Source: Prochlorococcus sp. AG-402-G06 (GTDB taxonomy: Bacteria > Cyanobacteriota > Cyanobacteriia > PCC-6307 > Cyanobiaceae). From it: 53,732 bases of DNA. Positions 1 through 6,930 of this stretch are shown here, one piece after another (positions within the stretch are counted from its first letter, which is position 1; each line of letters begins with the position of its first letter). A program made the translations under genes and the position numbers. The notes beneath the pieces are model-generated. The model was given only the letters and a program-made list of their open reading frames with translations. It did not search any database and had not been told where the DNA came from. The DNA lies in the NCBI GenBank assembly GCA_003277985.1, contig QCHR01000008.1, positions 1-53,732 on the forward strand, in the 5' to 3' direction.

Positions 1-1041
1 TTGATCAGAGGTATTACTAGCTGAATCGGTTGCTCTAACGACAACGACATAGTTGTTACCTGAATCACTATCAATAGGAGATTCATAGTTAGGAGCAGAA
101 CTAAAACTTAAAGCACCAGTCGAGGTATTGATTGCGAATCTAGAAGCATCGGCGCCACCATTAAGAGACCAGGTAACGGTTTCATTAGCAGAAAAGGTAT
201 GGACGGCGGTTGTATTTTCATTGATGGACTTTGTGCTGGATGAATCACCTGCACCACCCGATGGACCGGTAATTCGTGCAGCCTCATCAATCGTTATGGT
301 TGCGTTCCCATCTGTGATTTGTGCGGGAACTGTATCTGAATTTGAGGCAGTTATTGTAAGAGTAAAAGTTTCATTGGATTCACTAGAACTATCATCAGTT
401 GTTGATACTGAGAATGTTTTAGATGTTTCTCCCGCAGCAAAGGAAATATTTGTATTAATTGCGGTGTAATCAGAACCAGCGCTAGCTGTTCCGTTAGTTG
501 ATGTCAATGTTATGTTCTGAGCGCTATTAGTTCCACCGGTACGACTAATTGTGATATTTCCAGTATTACCTTCTGTAATTGTTAAATCAGTAATAGAGAA
601 ATAAGAAAGTGGTATTTCTGCTATACCACTATGATTATTAGCACCACCATTTATCCACTTTCCTGCATAAGATGGAGCCCAATAATTATCTAATTCTATA
701 CCTGTTATTTGAGAAGCCCAACTTCCCTGACCAGTGCCATTATCGTAGGGATTAGTGGGTGCCCAATTTGTCCAATTAACAGAAGAGCCATCAGTCCAAA
801 AGAAATTCCCATTTGCATCATCATATAGTCCGATATATGTAAAGTGATAATTAGGCAGACCATCATTTCTAACTACTGTTAGGCCTGAATTATCTTTAAA
901 TTTTTCAACTATAAAGTCATTTTCTTCTTGAGTATTTATGCAAACTAAATGTCCCCCTAAGTTAATGGCATTTGATTCAGCATCATTCCATGTTGGTCCA
1001 CTTACTACTAGATAATAATTGTTGTTATATATCTCACTCAT
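1..1041 (-). CDS. Surface or secreted adhesin-like protein, N-terminal part (C-type lectin, Calx-beta, cadherin-like)
   Basis: The frame is open from an ATG at 1041 to the left edge (347 codons, no stop), so the gene is partial. Residues 1 to about 160 form a C-type lectin-like domain: it opens with NYYLVVSGPTWNDAESNAI, has the inner core TYIGLYDD and FFWTDGSSVNWTNWAP, and ends near GKWINGG. Next is a Calx-beta motif (TITEGNTGNITISR, then GSDYTAINTNISFAAGE, about residues 165-245). The last part looks cadherin-like (FAINTSTGALSF, VVVRATDSASN). There is no N-terminal signal peptide, which suits type I secretion through a C-terminal signal outside the window (inference). Such proteins bind carbohydrate or calcium at the surface. 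The gene lies just outside the tRNA-flanked island. Confidence 0.8.
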   Translation of the reverse strand, partial: MSEIYNNNYYLVVSGPTWNDAESNAINLGGHLVCINTQEENDFIVEKFKDNSGLTVVRNDGLPNYHFTYIGLYDDANGNFFWTDGSSVNWTNWAPTNPYDNGTGQGSWASQITGIELDNYWAPSYAGKWINGGANNHSGIAEIPLSYFSITDLTITEGNTGNITISRTGGTNSAQNITLTSTNGTASAGSDYTAINTNISFAAGETSKTFSVSTTDDSSSESNETFTLTITASNSDTVPAQITDGNATITIDEAARITGPSGGAGDSSSTKSINENTTAVHTFSANETVTWSLNGGADASRFAINTSTGALSFSSAPNYESPIDSDSGNNYVVVVRATDSASNTSDQ

Positions 1042-1269
1042 TTACTCAGTGTAAGTAAAAAAATTAATTTAACTATATGTGTCTAGTTAATCTAGCTTGT
1101 TTATGTACCTCTTTCAGAGGTTGTGATAGATATATATAATTCTGATGAACTTCGTGTCACTAGCCCGAAAGGATAGAAATGAAATCCTTCTGATTGTCTA
1201 TATTTAGGCCTCTGAAATATTTTTATGGGGGTCAAACGAGCTTTCTTGCGAAATTAGATCATTCTATAA

Positions 1270-1310
1270 AAGTAGCTCTCTTCTTCTTCTTCTCTTTGTT
1301 TAAGCTACTT
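1270..1310. repeat. Inverted repeat around a TTC microsatellite
   Basis: AAGTAGCT at 1270-1277 pairs perfectly with AGCTACTT at 1303-1310, with a 25-nt pyrimidine-rich loop made of repeated TTC triplets. It has no U-tract on either side, so it is not an obvious intrinsic terminator. Function unknown; it lies about 50 bp outside the tRNA fragment. Confidence 0.4.
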
Positions 1311-1333
1311 CTTTAAATATAAAAAAATGCATT

Positions 1334-1352
1334 AAAAAAGCCCTTGAGGGCT
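1334..1352 (-). terminator. Intrinsic terminator behind the tRNA-fMet fragment
   Basis: Read on the minus strand this is AGCCC-TCAA-GGGCT followed by a T run. It sits just downstream of the displaced tRNA-fMet 3' fragment, as a different hairpin terminator (4941-4960) sits behind the intact tRNA. This suggests the fragment was moved together with its native terminator. Confidence 0.65.
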
Positions 1353-1362
1353 TTGTTTTAAT

Positions 1363-1413
1363 TGGTGGCGGGGGGAAGATTTGAACTTCCGACCTTCGGG
1401 TTATGAGCCGGAC
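1363..1413 (-). pseudogene. 3' fragment of tRNA-fMet (putative att site)
   Basis: The 51 bp match the 3' part of the intact tRNA-fMet at 4971-5021 at 48 positions. They run from the encoded CCA through the T arm and the anticodon loop CTCATAA into the 5' anticodon stem, where similarity stops. Two of the three differences are a swapped base pair in the T stem (GGAAG/CTTCC instead of GCAAG/CTTGC), so pairing is kept; the third breaks one anticodon-stem pair. The 5' half of the tRNA is missing. This is the expected scar of site-specific integration into a tRNA gene with crossover at the anticodon loop. Confidence 0.8.
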
Positions 1414-1459
1414 ATAATATCAGCAAATCTATTGATATGACTGACTTGCAAAAAAAGTC

Positions 1460-1478
1460 GGGGGGAGTTGGGGGGGGG
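1460..1478 (+). other. G-tract pair (6 G then 9 G)
   Basis: A run of six G (1460-1465), the spacer AGTT and nine G (1470-1478) stand in an otherwise AT-rich sequence, right after a GACTT/AAGTC hairpin (1443-1459). Such runs can form G-quadruplexes or slip during replication or sequencing. No function can be assigned. Confidence 0.4.
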
Positions 1479-1639
1479 AGAAGGATTTTTTCTTTCTTTG
1501 AATTTCCAAAATCTTTCGGGTCGATGGAGATAACCTGAATCTCCCCTGTATTAATGGATATTTTATTAAAAAAATATTTTTTTGCGAAAAACATTAAATA
1601 TTTAAAGTATAAATTACATAAACCTTCCGATATTTAAAT

Positions 1640-2272
1640 TTGAAATTCCGAGTAATACAGTCAAATAATAGAGGATTAATTACTAGGGTAGGGGATAAAA
1701 CTTTCCATAGCAGAAAACCAAAATTGGGAGAAGAAGATACAGAATTGAGAACACTATATATCTGGGTAAAAAAACCTTACCGTTATGTAGCAAGGGGTTG
1801 GACTAAGTGGACTGGAGAAAAAATAAATAATGATTATATATTTGAAATAACTAAATTTAGAAATATCATCGATATATCTGGTCAAAACGAATTTCATCAA
1901 TGGTCATCCAAAAGTCTGTTAGAGCAACTTTGGAAAAAAAAAGGGAAAACTGTTGAAATATTAAATTACAGATGTCCAGCACCTGCTGAAGTTTGGTCAG
2001 AGAATAGATATCGATCTTTAAAAGGCTCGCTAAGACGAAAAACTATAATTAAAAATTCTTTAAATAAATTAAGCAATAAGGAAAAAGTAGAGATAAAAAG
2101 ACTCTATGCCGAAAAAGATTTTCTAAATAAAAAAGCAGGTTTCATTAAGTATCATGTTGACCATATAATTCCTTTATCTAAAGGAGGAGAACATAACAGA
2201 GCAAACATTAGAGTTGTAAGCGCTGAAGAAAATCTACGTAAAGGATCGACAATCCTAAATAATGATATTTAA
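1640..2272 (+). CDS. HNH endonuclease domain protein
   Basis: 210-aa protein starting with TTG (no clear ribosome binding site, so the start is uncertain). The C-terminal third carries an HNH/beta-beta-alpha-metal nuclease motif, HVDHIIPLSKGGEHNRAN, around residues 172-189: His172, Asp174-His175, the LSKGG turn and Asn189, followed by a lysine/arginine-rich end. There are no paired CxxC zinc motifs. Residues 1-130 are not recognised and may recognise DNA or the target. It is the first gene inside the tRNA-flanked island and points toward the methyltransferase gene about 80 bp downstream. It could be a restriction nuclease, a homing-type nuclease or a defence effector; the sequence does not decide. 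Confidence 0.7.
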   Translation: MKFRVIQSNNRGLITRVGDKTFHSRKPKLGEEDTELRTLYIWVKKPYRYVARGWTKWTGEKINNDYIFEITKFRNIIDISGQNEFHQWSSKSLLEQLWKKKGKTVEILNYRCPAPAEVWSENRYRSLKGSLRRKTIIKNSLNKLSNKEKVEIKRLYAEKDFLNKKAGFIKYHVDHIIPLSKGGEHNRANIRVVSAEENLRKGSTILNNDI

Positions 2273-2350
2273 AAGAACAAGATATTCACAGACAAAGTTT
2301 CTTTTATCCTTAGAATTAAATCTGAAGAATTTTTACTAATATTTTATTTC

Positions 2351-3256
2351 TTGAAATTAATCTCTGAAACCAATCTGGATTACTCGATTTATGACAGCAA
2401 TCCAATAAATTCGCCTTTTAGATGGGCAGGAGGAAAATTTTATGCAAGAAAATTAATTAATGCATATATTCCTGAACATGATTTATACGTAGAACCATTT
2501 GCAGGAGGTGGTTCTATTTTCTTTTATAAACAAAAACAACAAACATGGTTGAATGATTTAGATAAAGATTTAATCAATTGCTATAAGATTATTCAAAACA
2601 ATGTTTTTGAACTGATAAATTTTTTGAAAGACGAAGTAGCAACAAAGGAAAGGCATAAATACTATAGAAATCAATTTATACCTGAGAATAATCTTGAGAG
2701 AGCAGCAAAATATTATTACTTAAATAGAACTTCTTATTCTGGAATAATGAAATTAGAGAATTGTTATTGGGGTTATGGCGAGAAGTATTCAATGCGTCCA
2801 GAGAATTGGCCAAGGCAACTTATTAAAAATCACATAAAATTGAAGGATTGTAAAATACTATCAATTGATTTCGAAGAGGTTTTTAAATTAATACCAAACA
2901 ATCGAAATATATTTGTTTTTATAGACCCACCATATTTTAATGCTGACCAAAACAAATTCTACTCGTGCTCCTTCACAACAGAGGATCACTTCAGACTTGC
3001 AGAAGCTTTGAAAAAATACCAGGAAAAAGTTAATTTTCTTTTAACATATGACGATTCAGAAGAAATAAGAGACTTATATGATTGGACAAAAAATATTGAT
3101 AAAAAAGAATGGAATTACACAATTAGTAGAACTGATGATCAATCAAATAAAAAAAAATTAGCTGATGGCTTCAAAAGCACCAGAGATAAAGGGAAAGAAA
3201 TATTTATCTGTAATTACGAACTCCCTGAGCAGCCAAAGCAATTAAATTTCCTATAA
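2351..3256 (+). CDS. Site-specific DNA N6-adenine methyltransferase (Dam/DpnII D12 class)
   Basis: 301 aa, TTG start. The D12-class motifs are in order: substrate motif PFRWAGGK (residues 22-29), the S-adenosylmethionine motif VEPFAGGGS (47-55) and the catalytic DPPY (192-195). The spacing of about 140 residues between the last two is normal for the alpha-class adenine methyltransferase family (PF02086). The family transfers a methyl group from SAM to adenine N6 in a short recognition site, often GATC, but specificity cannot be read here. The 3' end overlaps the convergent endonuclease gene by 6 bp, the arrangement of a type II restriction-modification pair. Confidence 0.88.
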   Translation: MKLISETNLDYSIYDSNPINSPFRWAGGKFYARKLINAYIPEHDLYVEPFAGGGSIFFYKQKQQTWLNDLDKDLINCYKIIQNNVFELINFLKDEVATKERHKYYRNQFIPENNLERAAKYYYLNRTSYSGIMKLENCYWGYGEKYSMRPENWPRQLIKNHIKLKDCKILSIDFEEVFKLIPNNRNIFVFIDPPYFNADQNKFYSCSFTTEDHFRLAEALKKYQEKVNFLLTYDDSEEIRDLYDWTKNIDKKEWNYTISRTDDQSNKKKLADGFKSTRDKGKEIFICNYELPEQPKQLNFL

Positions 3257-4042
3257 TTCTCTAATGAGATAATTTATTGGTTTCCATGAACAAAAATTAT
3301 CAAGTCTAAAAATGGGGTAGTTTGGAATAAATTCACATTCATGTTTATTTTGACAAGCTTTTCTTGGACACTCTATGCCACTATTTTTAGGTGTTAATTT
3401 TTCAGCCTTAATATAAAAGTGTGTATTTTTTAATTTTTCATCAACTTCATTTTTCGAAGAGACCTCAAAAAATTTCTCAAGAAAATTCACTTCATCTTTA
3501 GTTGGAGCAAACCTAAACAATCCATCCTCAGTAGTTCGATAAAAGGCATTTCTCAAATTAGTAACAATATAATCAAAGTGATTTGATAGATAACTATCTT
3601 TATGTGAAGAAACTTTATTAATATCTATATTTTCTTTTTTAGAAAATTCAGCAATCTTTTGTTCTCCTAATGTCCTGGATCGCATGATTTTTATAGAACA
3701 ATGCGGGAAGTTATTTTTTTTGGTTTTAATTCTAAATGAGTTGTTTTTTGCCAATTTACATTCAATAGAAATCTTATTTTGCGATTTTCTATCAAAAATC
3801 TCGACATCAACATCTTTAATTTCAAATTGAGCATTTATGATCGGTTTATTAACTGTAAAACGATCTGAATTTGAAAAAATTTGCTTTAAATCTTTCTCAA
3901 CAACATATTCAAACCCGATACCACGAATCATTGGCACTAACTTTGGTTCATCAAATAAAGAAGGCAGCGACTCGATATCAAGTCCATGCTCAGAGCAATA
4001 AGACCTCAGATGACTTAGCAACTTTGCTGAATAATTATCCAT
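3251..4042 (-). CDS. PD-(D/E)XK restriction endonuclease-like protein with Cys-rich tail
   Basis: 263 aa, ATG start. A PD-(D/E)XK core is visible: Asp79 in DVDVEIFD, then Glu94 and Lys96 in ISIECKLAK. Near the C-terminus, Cys225, Cys230, Cys236 and Cys251 (CPRKACQNKHEC then FCSW) could bind zinc or an iron-sulfur cluster. The gene is tail-to-tail with the adenine methyltransferase, so it is most likely the cognate restriction enzyme. I do not recognise a named family or a recognition site. The convergent layout implies separate promoters, which would let the methylase be expressed first when the element enters a new cell (inference). Confidence 0.72.
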   Translation of the reverse strand: MDNYSAKLLSHLRSYCSEHGLDIESLPSLFDEPKLVPMIRGIGFEYVVEKDLKQIFSNSDRFTVNKPIINAQFEIKDVDVEIFDRKSQNKISIECKLAKNNSFRIKTKKNNFPHCSIKIMRSRTLGEQKIAEFSKKENIDINKVSSHKDSYLSNHFDYIVTNLRNAFYRTTEDGLFRFAPTKDEVNFLEKFFEVSSKNEVDEKLKNTHFYIKAEKLTPKNSGIECPRKACQNKHECEFIPNYPIFRLDNFCSWKPINYLIREL

Positions 4043-4123
4043 GCAAAAATACTAGCTAAGAAAAACTAAACTAAATTTTGGAAGTTACTTTATCTTTGGG
4101 ATGGTTTTTTCATTTTATCTATA

Positions 4124-4261
4124 TTAAAAACTAAAATAGAATAATTTTTTGGGCTCTATATTGTTTTGTTTATATTCAACAAGTCCTTCAGCACGATTTA
4201 CTATGAATTTTAGGATTATCCATAAGATGCCAATAATAAATAAGAAAACTATTAACACCAT
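4124..4261 (-). CDS. Small single-pass membrane protein (45 aa)
   Basis: ATG at 4261, three bases after the stop of the upstream 164-aa nuclease-like gene, so translational coupling is likely. The product begins with a hydrophobic helix (LIVFLFIIGILWIILKFIV) and ends in a short hydrophilic tail rich in Asn, Glu and Lys. The frame ends at TAA 4124-4126. No family is recognised. Possible roles are a membrane partner of the nuclease-like protein or an unrelated island gene. The only support is the tight spacing and the clean transmembrane segment. Confidence 0.42.
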   Translation of the reverse strand: MVLIVFLFIIGILWIILKFIVNRAEGLVEYKQNNIEPKKLFYFSF

Positions 4262-4264
4262 TGT

Positions 4265-4759
4265 TTAATCCAATTTTTCACATATGAAATCCCATCTATT
4301 CTTATAGGGAGCTATGTCCCATTGAAGATTTTCTTGTCGGTTTTTAAAAGGAGGTATATCAACTGTTCTCATGTTTGTCACGTTATGTTTTGAGCCATCT
4401 CTAGCTGGTGTATCCATCCAGTTTTGATGCCTCTGAGTGATCTTTTCAGATAGTACAGGGGATGGAATTATGTAATAGATAAATTCAGATCCAACATCAT
4501 CTGGCTTAGGTATTCCTCCAAGAACCCATATAAAGTTTTCTCCATAATTCTTTTCTGCTTTTATGCCAATAGAACATGTTTTATTTGTTGGGACAAAAGT
4601 CTTTACTTGTATATGAACGAATTTGGTTCCTTCTAAGTTGCTGCATAAAATATCTGTGTTTGGTGTATTCCCTAGCGTTACGACTGCTGAATAACCTCGC
4701 CGACATAATTCACCAGCAATAAAAAACTGACTTGCATTTCCTCGATAATTTTTATCCAT
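4265..4759 (-). CDS. PD-(D/E)XK nuclease-fold hypothetical protein
   Basis: 164 aa, ATG start. The N-terminal half has the pattern of small PD-(D/E)XK proteins: a helix with Glu17 (FFIAGELCRRGY), Asp36 in NTDILCSN, and Gln51-Val-Lys53 in HIQVKTF, which takes the place of the E-x-K motif. The same layout occurs in intron-associated PD-(D/E)XK endonucleases and in many nuclease-like domains of unknown function. The C-terminal half, rich in Trp, Pro and Asn, is not recognised. It lies in the same direction as the restriction endonuclease and directly upstream of a small membrane protein gene. It may be a second defence nuclease; activity is not established. Confidence 0.55.
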   Translation of the reverse strand: MDKNYRGNASQFFIAGELCRRGYSAVVTLGNTPNTDILCSNLEGTKFVHIQVKTFVPTNKTCSIGIKAEKNYGENFIWVLGGIPKPDDVGSEFIYYIIPSPVLSEKITQRHQNWMDTPARDGSKHNVTNMRTVDIPPFKNRQENLQWDIAPYKNRWDFICEKLD

Positions 4760-4817
4760 AAACCCATTTTGGCTATATGAACTAGCTAAAACAATTTTTT
4801 AGATAATTAAAAATGGA

Positions 4818-4840
4818 TCGTCGGGTAGCTAGCCCGACGA
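4818..4840. repeat. GC hairpin copying the tRNA-fMet anticodon arm
   Basis: On the minus strand this reads TCGTCGGG, loop CTAGCTA, then CCCGACGA. The five-base stem TCGGG/CCCGA and the flanking CG are identical to the tRNA-fMet anticodon arm, but the seven-base loop is CTAGCTA instead of CTCATAA. It is the only strongly GC-rich hairpin in the gap between the island genes and the tRNA. It has no U-tract, so a terminator is unlikely. An integrase core-binding site or the scar of a second recombination event is possible. Confidence 0.55.
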
Positions 4841-4940
4841 ATGAGAGTTCCCTTGAGATTGTTTATGGGTGTATATGGAAGTGCAAAGGTGATGACTGAA
4901 TATATCTACAGGAGGCTAATTAAATCTAGTTATAGACAAT

Positions 4941-4960
4941 AAAAAAGGGCCTAATGGCCC
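4941..4960 (-). terminator. Intrinsic terminator of tRNA-fMet
   Basis: On the minus strand GGGCC-ATTA-GGCCC is followed by six T, starting 10 bp after the tRNA 3' end. It should end the tRNA transcript. Confidence 0.75.
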
Positions 4961-4970
4961 TGATAGTAAT

Positions 4971-5047
<77 letters not shown>

Positions 5048-5099
5048 TAGCAAATAAATCATACATCTTTATGTGACGTTAATGATTACTTTGTTTGTG

Positions 5100-6062
5100 T
5101 TATGGGATCTTCAATTGTCCTTCAACTTCTATATAAATACCTGGCTTTTTCTGAAGGATGATTTCATCTAGTTCTTCAATTGCTGATGGAGTAATCCATT
5201 CGAGTTGTCGAAGAAGATGTATGGCTACTGCGTGCTTAGCTCTTTTCGATCCATCTTCAACCTTTATTGAGAGTCCAATACCTTCCCCTAAAAGACCAAT
5301 ACATTGGATACCTTCACTTCCACCTTTGCTGATAATTTGATTGTGACCTCTTTTTATTAATTCTGAATCAAAATATCCCTCTCCAGCAACAAGTTCTGGA
5401 TGGTTTGTCATTGCACGGGTTATTTTTTCAAATTCAGGTTGGTCAGATCTTGATAAATGAGCATATAAAACTGCCATTTGGGATAAACGCAAAAGTAATG
5501 TTGGAGCACCACAGTCATCTCTTTCGGCAATTAATTCTTCAGCTGGTATTTTAAGTAATTCGGAAACTCTCCTGAAAATTTCTTTCTGAAGTGGATGATG
5601 TCCCATTAAATAGCTATCAAGATCCCAGTTCATTTTTTTGCAGGTTGCGAGAAATGCTGAATGCTTACCTGAGCAATTATGTTGAAGTTTGCTTTCTCTA
5701 TTTTGAGGGGTTGGGCATTTGAGCTCTTTTATGTCTATCTCGGCATTCCAGAGAAGCTTGAATGCTGTTCTTGCTTGAACAGAAGATCCACTATGTGAAC
5801 CACATGCAAGGGCTAATGTTTTATTATCCAAATTAAATTTTTCTGAAGCACCACTTGTAAGGAAAGGCAATGCTTGGAAAGGTTTTAATGCTGATCGTAT
5901 GAAAGTTTCATATTCACATGAACCGGCTTTCATTAATGTTCTTCCTTTTGTATCACATATTGATGCGTGTGCTCTATGAATGGATTCAACACTAGAACCT
6001 CTTTTTACTAGAACCTTCAAAGAATTGTTGCTTTGATTTGCTAATTTGTTTTGTAAATTCAT
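5100..6062 (-). CDS. Asparaginase (R. etli-type / asparaginase II family)
   Basis: 320 aa, ATG start. The protein matches the asparaginase II family (PF06089): RGSSVESIHRAHASI near the N-terminus, then ACGSHSG, the central NCSGKHSAFL block, ERDDCGAPTLLLRL, and a glycine-rich segment ending in IGLSIKVEDG. The family is soluble and hydrolyses L-asparagine to aspartate and ammonia, unrelated in sequence to the E. coli enzymes. Length is normal. It begins 3 bp after the CGLD27-like gene and is followed by tRNA-fMet, so it is probably the last protein gene of a four-gene minus-strand group. A physiological role in nitrogen recycling is inferred. Confidence 0.85.
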   Translation of the reverse strand: MNLQNKLANQSNNSLKVLVKRGSSVESIHRAHASICDTKGRTLMKAGSCEYETFIRSALKPFQALPFLTSGASEKFNLDNKTLALACGSHSGSSVQARTAFKLLWNAEIDIKELKCPTPQNRESKLQHNCSGKHSAFLATCKKMNWDLDSYLMGHHPLQKEIFRRVSELLKIPAEELIAERDDCGAPTLLLRLSQMAVLYAHLSRSDQPEFEKITRAMTNHPELVAGEGYFDSELIKRGHNQIISKGGSEGIQCIGLLGEGIGLSIKVEDGSKRAKHAVAIHLLRQLEWITPSAIEELDEIILQKKPGIYIEVEGQLKIP

Positions 6063-6065
6063 GTA

Positions 6066-6563
6066 TTAATTCATTCCTGAAAGTATAAATAAAATTGAAG
6101 ATATAATAACTGATAATAATAGTACTATTATTGTTTCTAAATGATTTAAAACAGGTTTGATTTGGTATTGAGCTATCAGTAAATCTTTTGCTCTCCAATC
6201 GATTGGCTTCTCCCAAGTCTGTCCGTCATACCAACCAGACTCTTCATATTCAATGTTTTCAGAATTAAGTCGTTTATATATGTATACCCAACTTAACCAT
6301 TGCCTGATTAGTAATAATACAGGAAAAGCAAGAGAGGCAGTAAGGCTTATAAATATAAATTCAAATATGTTGTTTTTGAGGTAATCACTTCCATAAGATA
6401 TTGTTAAACAAACTGGTGTAATTAATAACCAACTAAATAATAACTTCCTGTAAAAAATGTTTCTTTCCAAAAAAGGCCAGGATATTATCCATGAATTTCT
6501 AGTGGTATTAAATTCATTTAATGGCCTTTGGTTTATAGGCACAGGGCATATTATTTTATTCAT
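6066..6563 (-). CDS. CGLD27-family membrane protein (DUF1230)
   Basis: 165 aa, ATG start overlapping the rsfS stop by 8 bp. Recognised by the N-terminal ICPVPINQRPLNE, two hydrophobic segments (about residues 40-60 and 68-88), the central ESGWYDGQTWEKP motif with DLLIAQYQIKPVL, and a C-terminal membrane helix. The family is conserved in cyanobacteria, algae and plants (conserved in green lineage and diatoms 27) and is thought to act at the thylakoid or chloroplast membrane; a plant homologue has been linked to iron-deficiency tolerance. The exact biochemical role is unknown. It is probably cotranscribed with rsfS. Confidence 0.82.
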   Translation of the reverse strand: MNKIICPVPINQRPLNEFNTTRNSWIISWPFLERNIFYRKLLFSWLLITPVCLTISYGSDYLKNNIFEFIFISLTASLAFPVLLLIRQWLSWVYIYKRLNSENIEYEESGWYDGQTWEKPIDWRAKDLLIAQYQIKPVLNHLETIIVLLLSVIISSILFILSGMN

Positions 6564-6930
6564 CCATTAACGATATTAATTTGTTATTTAAAAAATCATG
6601 AATAATTCCATTGCTCCAGAATGACTCCAAATCATAGAATCTTCTTTCCTTAGGTTGAAATACATTAATTATTAGATCTCCATAATCTAATAAGGCCCAT
6701 TTCGCCTCATTTATTCCTTCCTTTCGAAGAGGAAGCAGATCTGCTTCCTCTCTGAGTGTCTTCTCTACATTATTAACTATTGCTCTTACTTGAACATCTG
6801 AGAGTCCTTCAGTAATTAATATCCAATCAGCAATACTTGATACTTCATCAACTTTTAAAAGTTTTATATCACCAGCTTTTCTATCATCACAAGCAACTGC
6901 AGCAAGTTCAACCAACCTATTACTATCCAT
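6556..6930 (-). CDS. rsfS: Ribosomal silencing factor RsfS (Iojap)
   Basis: The protein matches the Iojap/RsfS family: LVELAAVACDDRKAGDI, then VSSIADWILITEGLSDVQVRAI, WALLDYGDLIINVF and ERRFYDLESFWSN. RsfS binds ribosomal protein uL14 and blocks subunit joining when nutrients are scarce. The frame opens further up (to 7002), but that would overlap the DUF3318 gene by 80 bp. The start at 6930 (MDSNRLVE) gives a 124-aa protein of the usual length and an 8-bp overlap with the upstream stop, which suggests translational coupling. An ATG at 6936 is also possible. Confidence 0.9.
   Translation of the reverse strand: MDSNRLVELAAVACDDRKAGDIKLLKVDEVSSIADWILITEGLSDVQVRAIVNNVEKTLREEADLLPLRKEGINEAKWALLDYGDLIINVFQPKERRFYDLESFWSNGIIHDFLNNKLISLMDE

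Larger units (their letters stand above)
1042..1639. other. Long non-coding stretch: hairpins, tRNA-fMet fragment and G-tracts
   Basis: No convincing gene lies between the adhesin start and the HNH gene. It holds a 6-bp hairpin at 1107-1121 (ACCTCT/AGAGGT), an AAGGAT/ATCCTT inverted repeat at 1169-1189, an 8-bp hairpin around a TTC-repeat loop at 1270-1310, a terminator at 1334-1352, a tRNA-fMet 3' fragment at 1363-1413, a short hairpin at 1443-1459 and two G-runs at 1460-1478. This density of structured, partly GC-rich elements is unusual for the window and fits the end of an integrated element. Confidence 0.6.

Noticed and set aside
128-469. 113-codon plus-strand frame
   Set aside because: Antisense to the adhesin gene, whose frame has clear domain matches over the same DNA.
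1358-1594. 78-codon minus-strand frame with IQVISIDPKDFGN and ending KVGSSNLPPATN
   Set aside because: Its end is the translation of the tRNA-fMet fragment and its middle is the C-run; no start context or protein-like composition.
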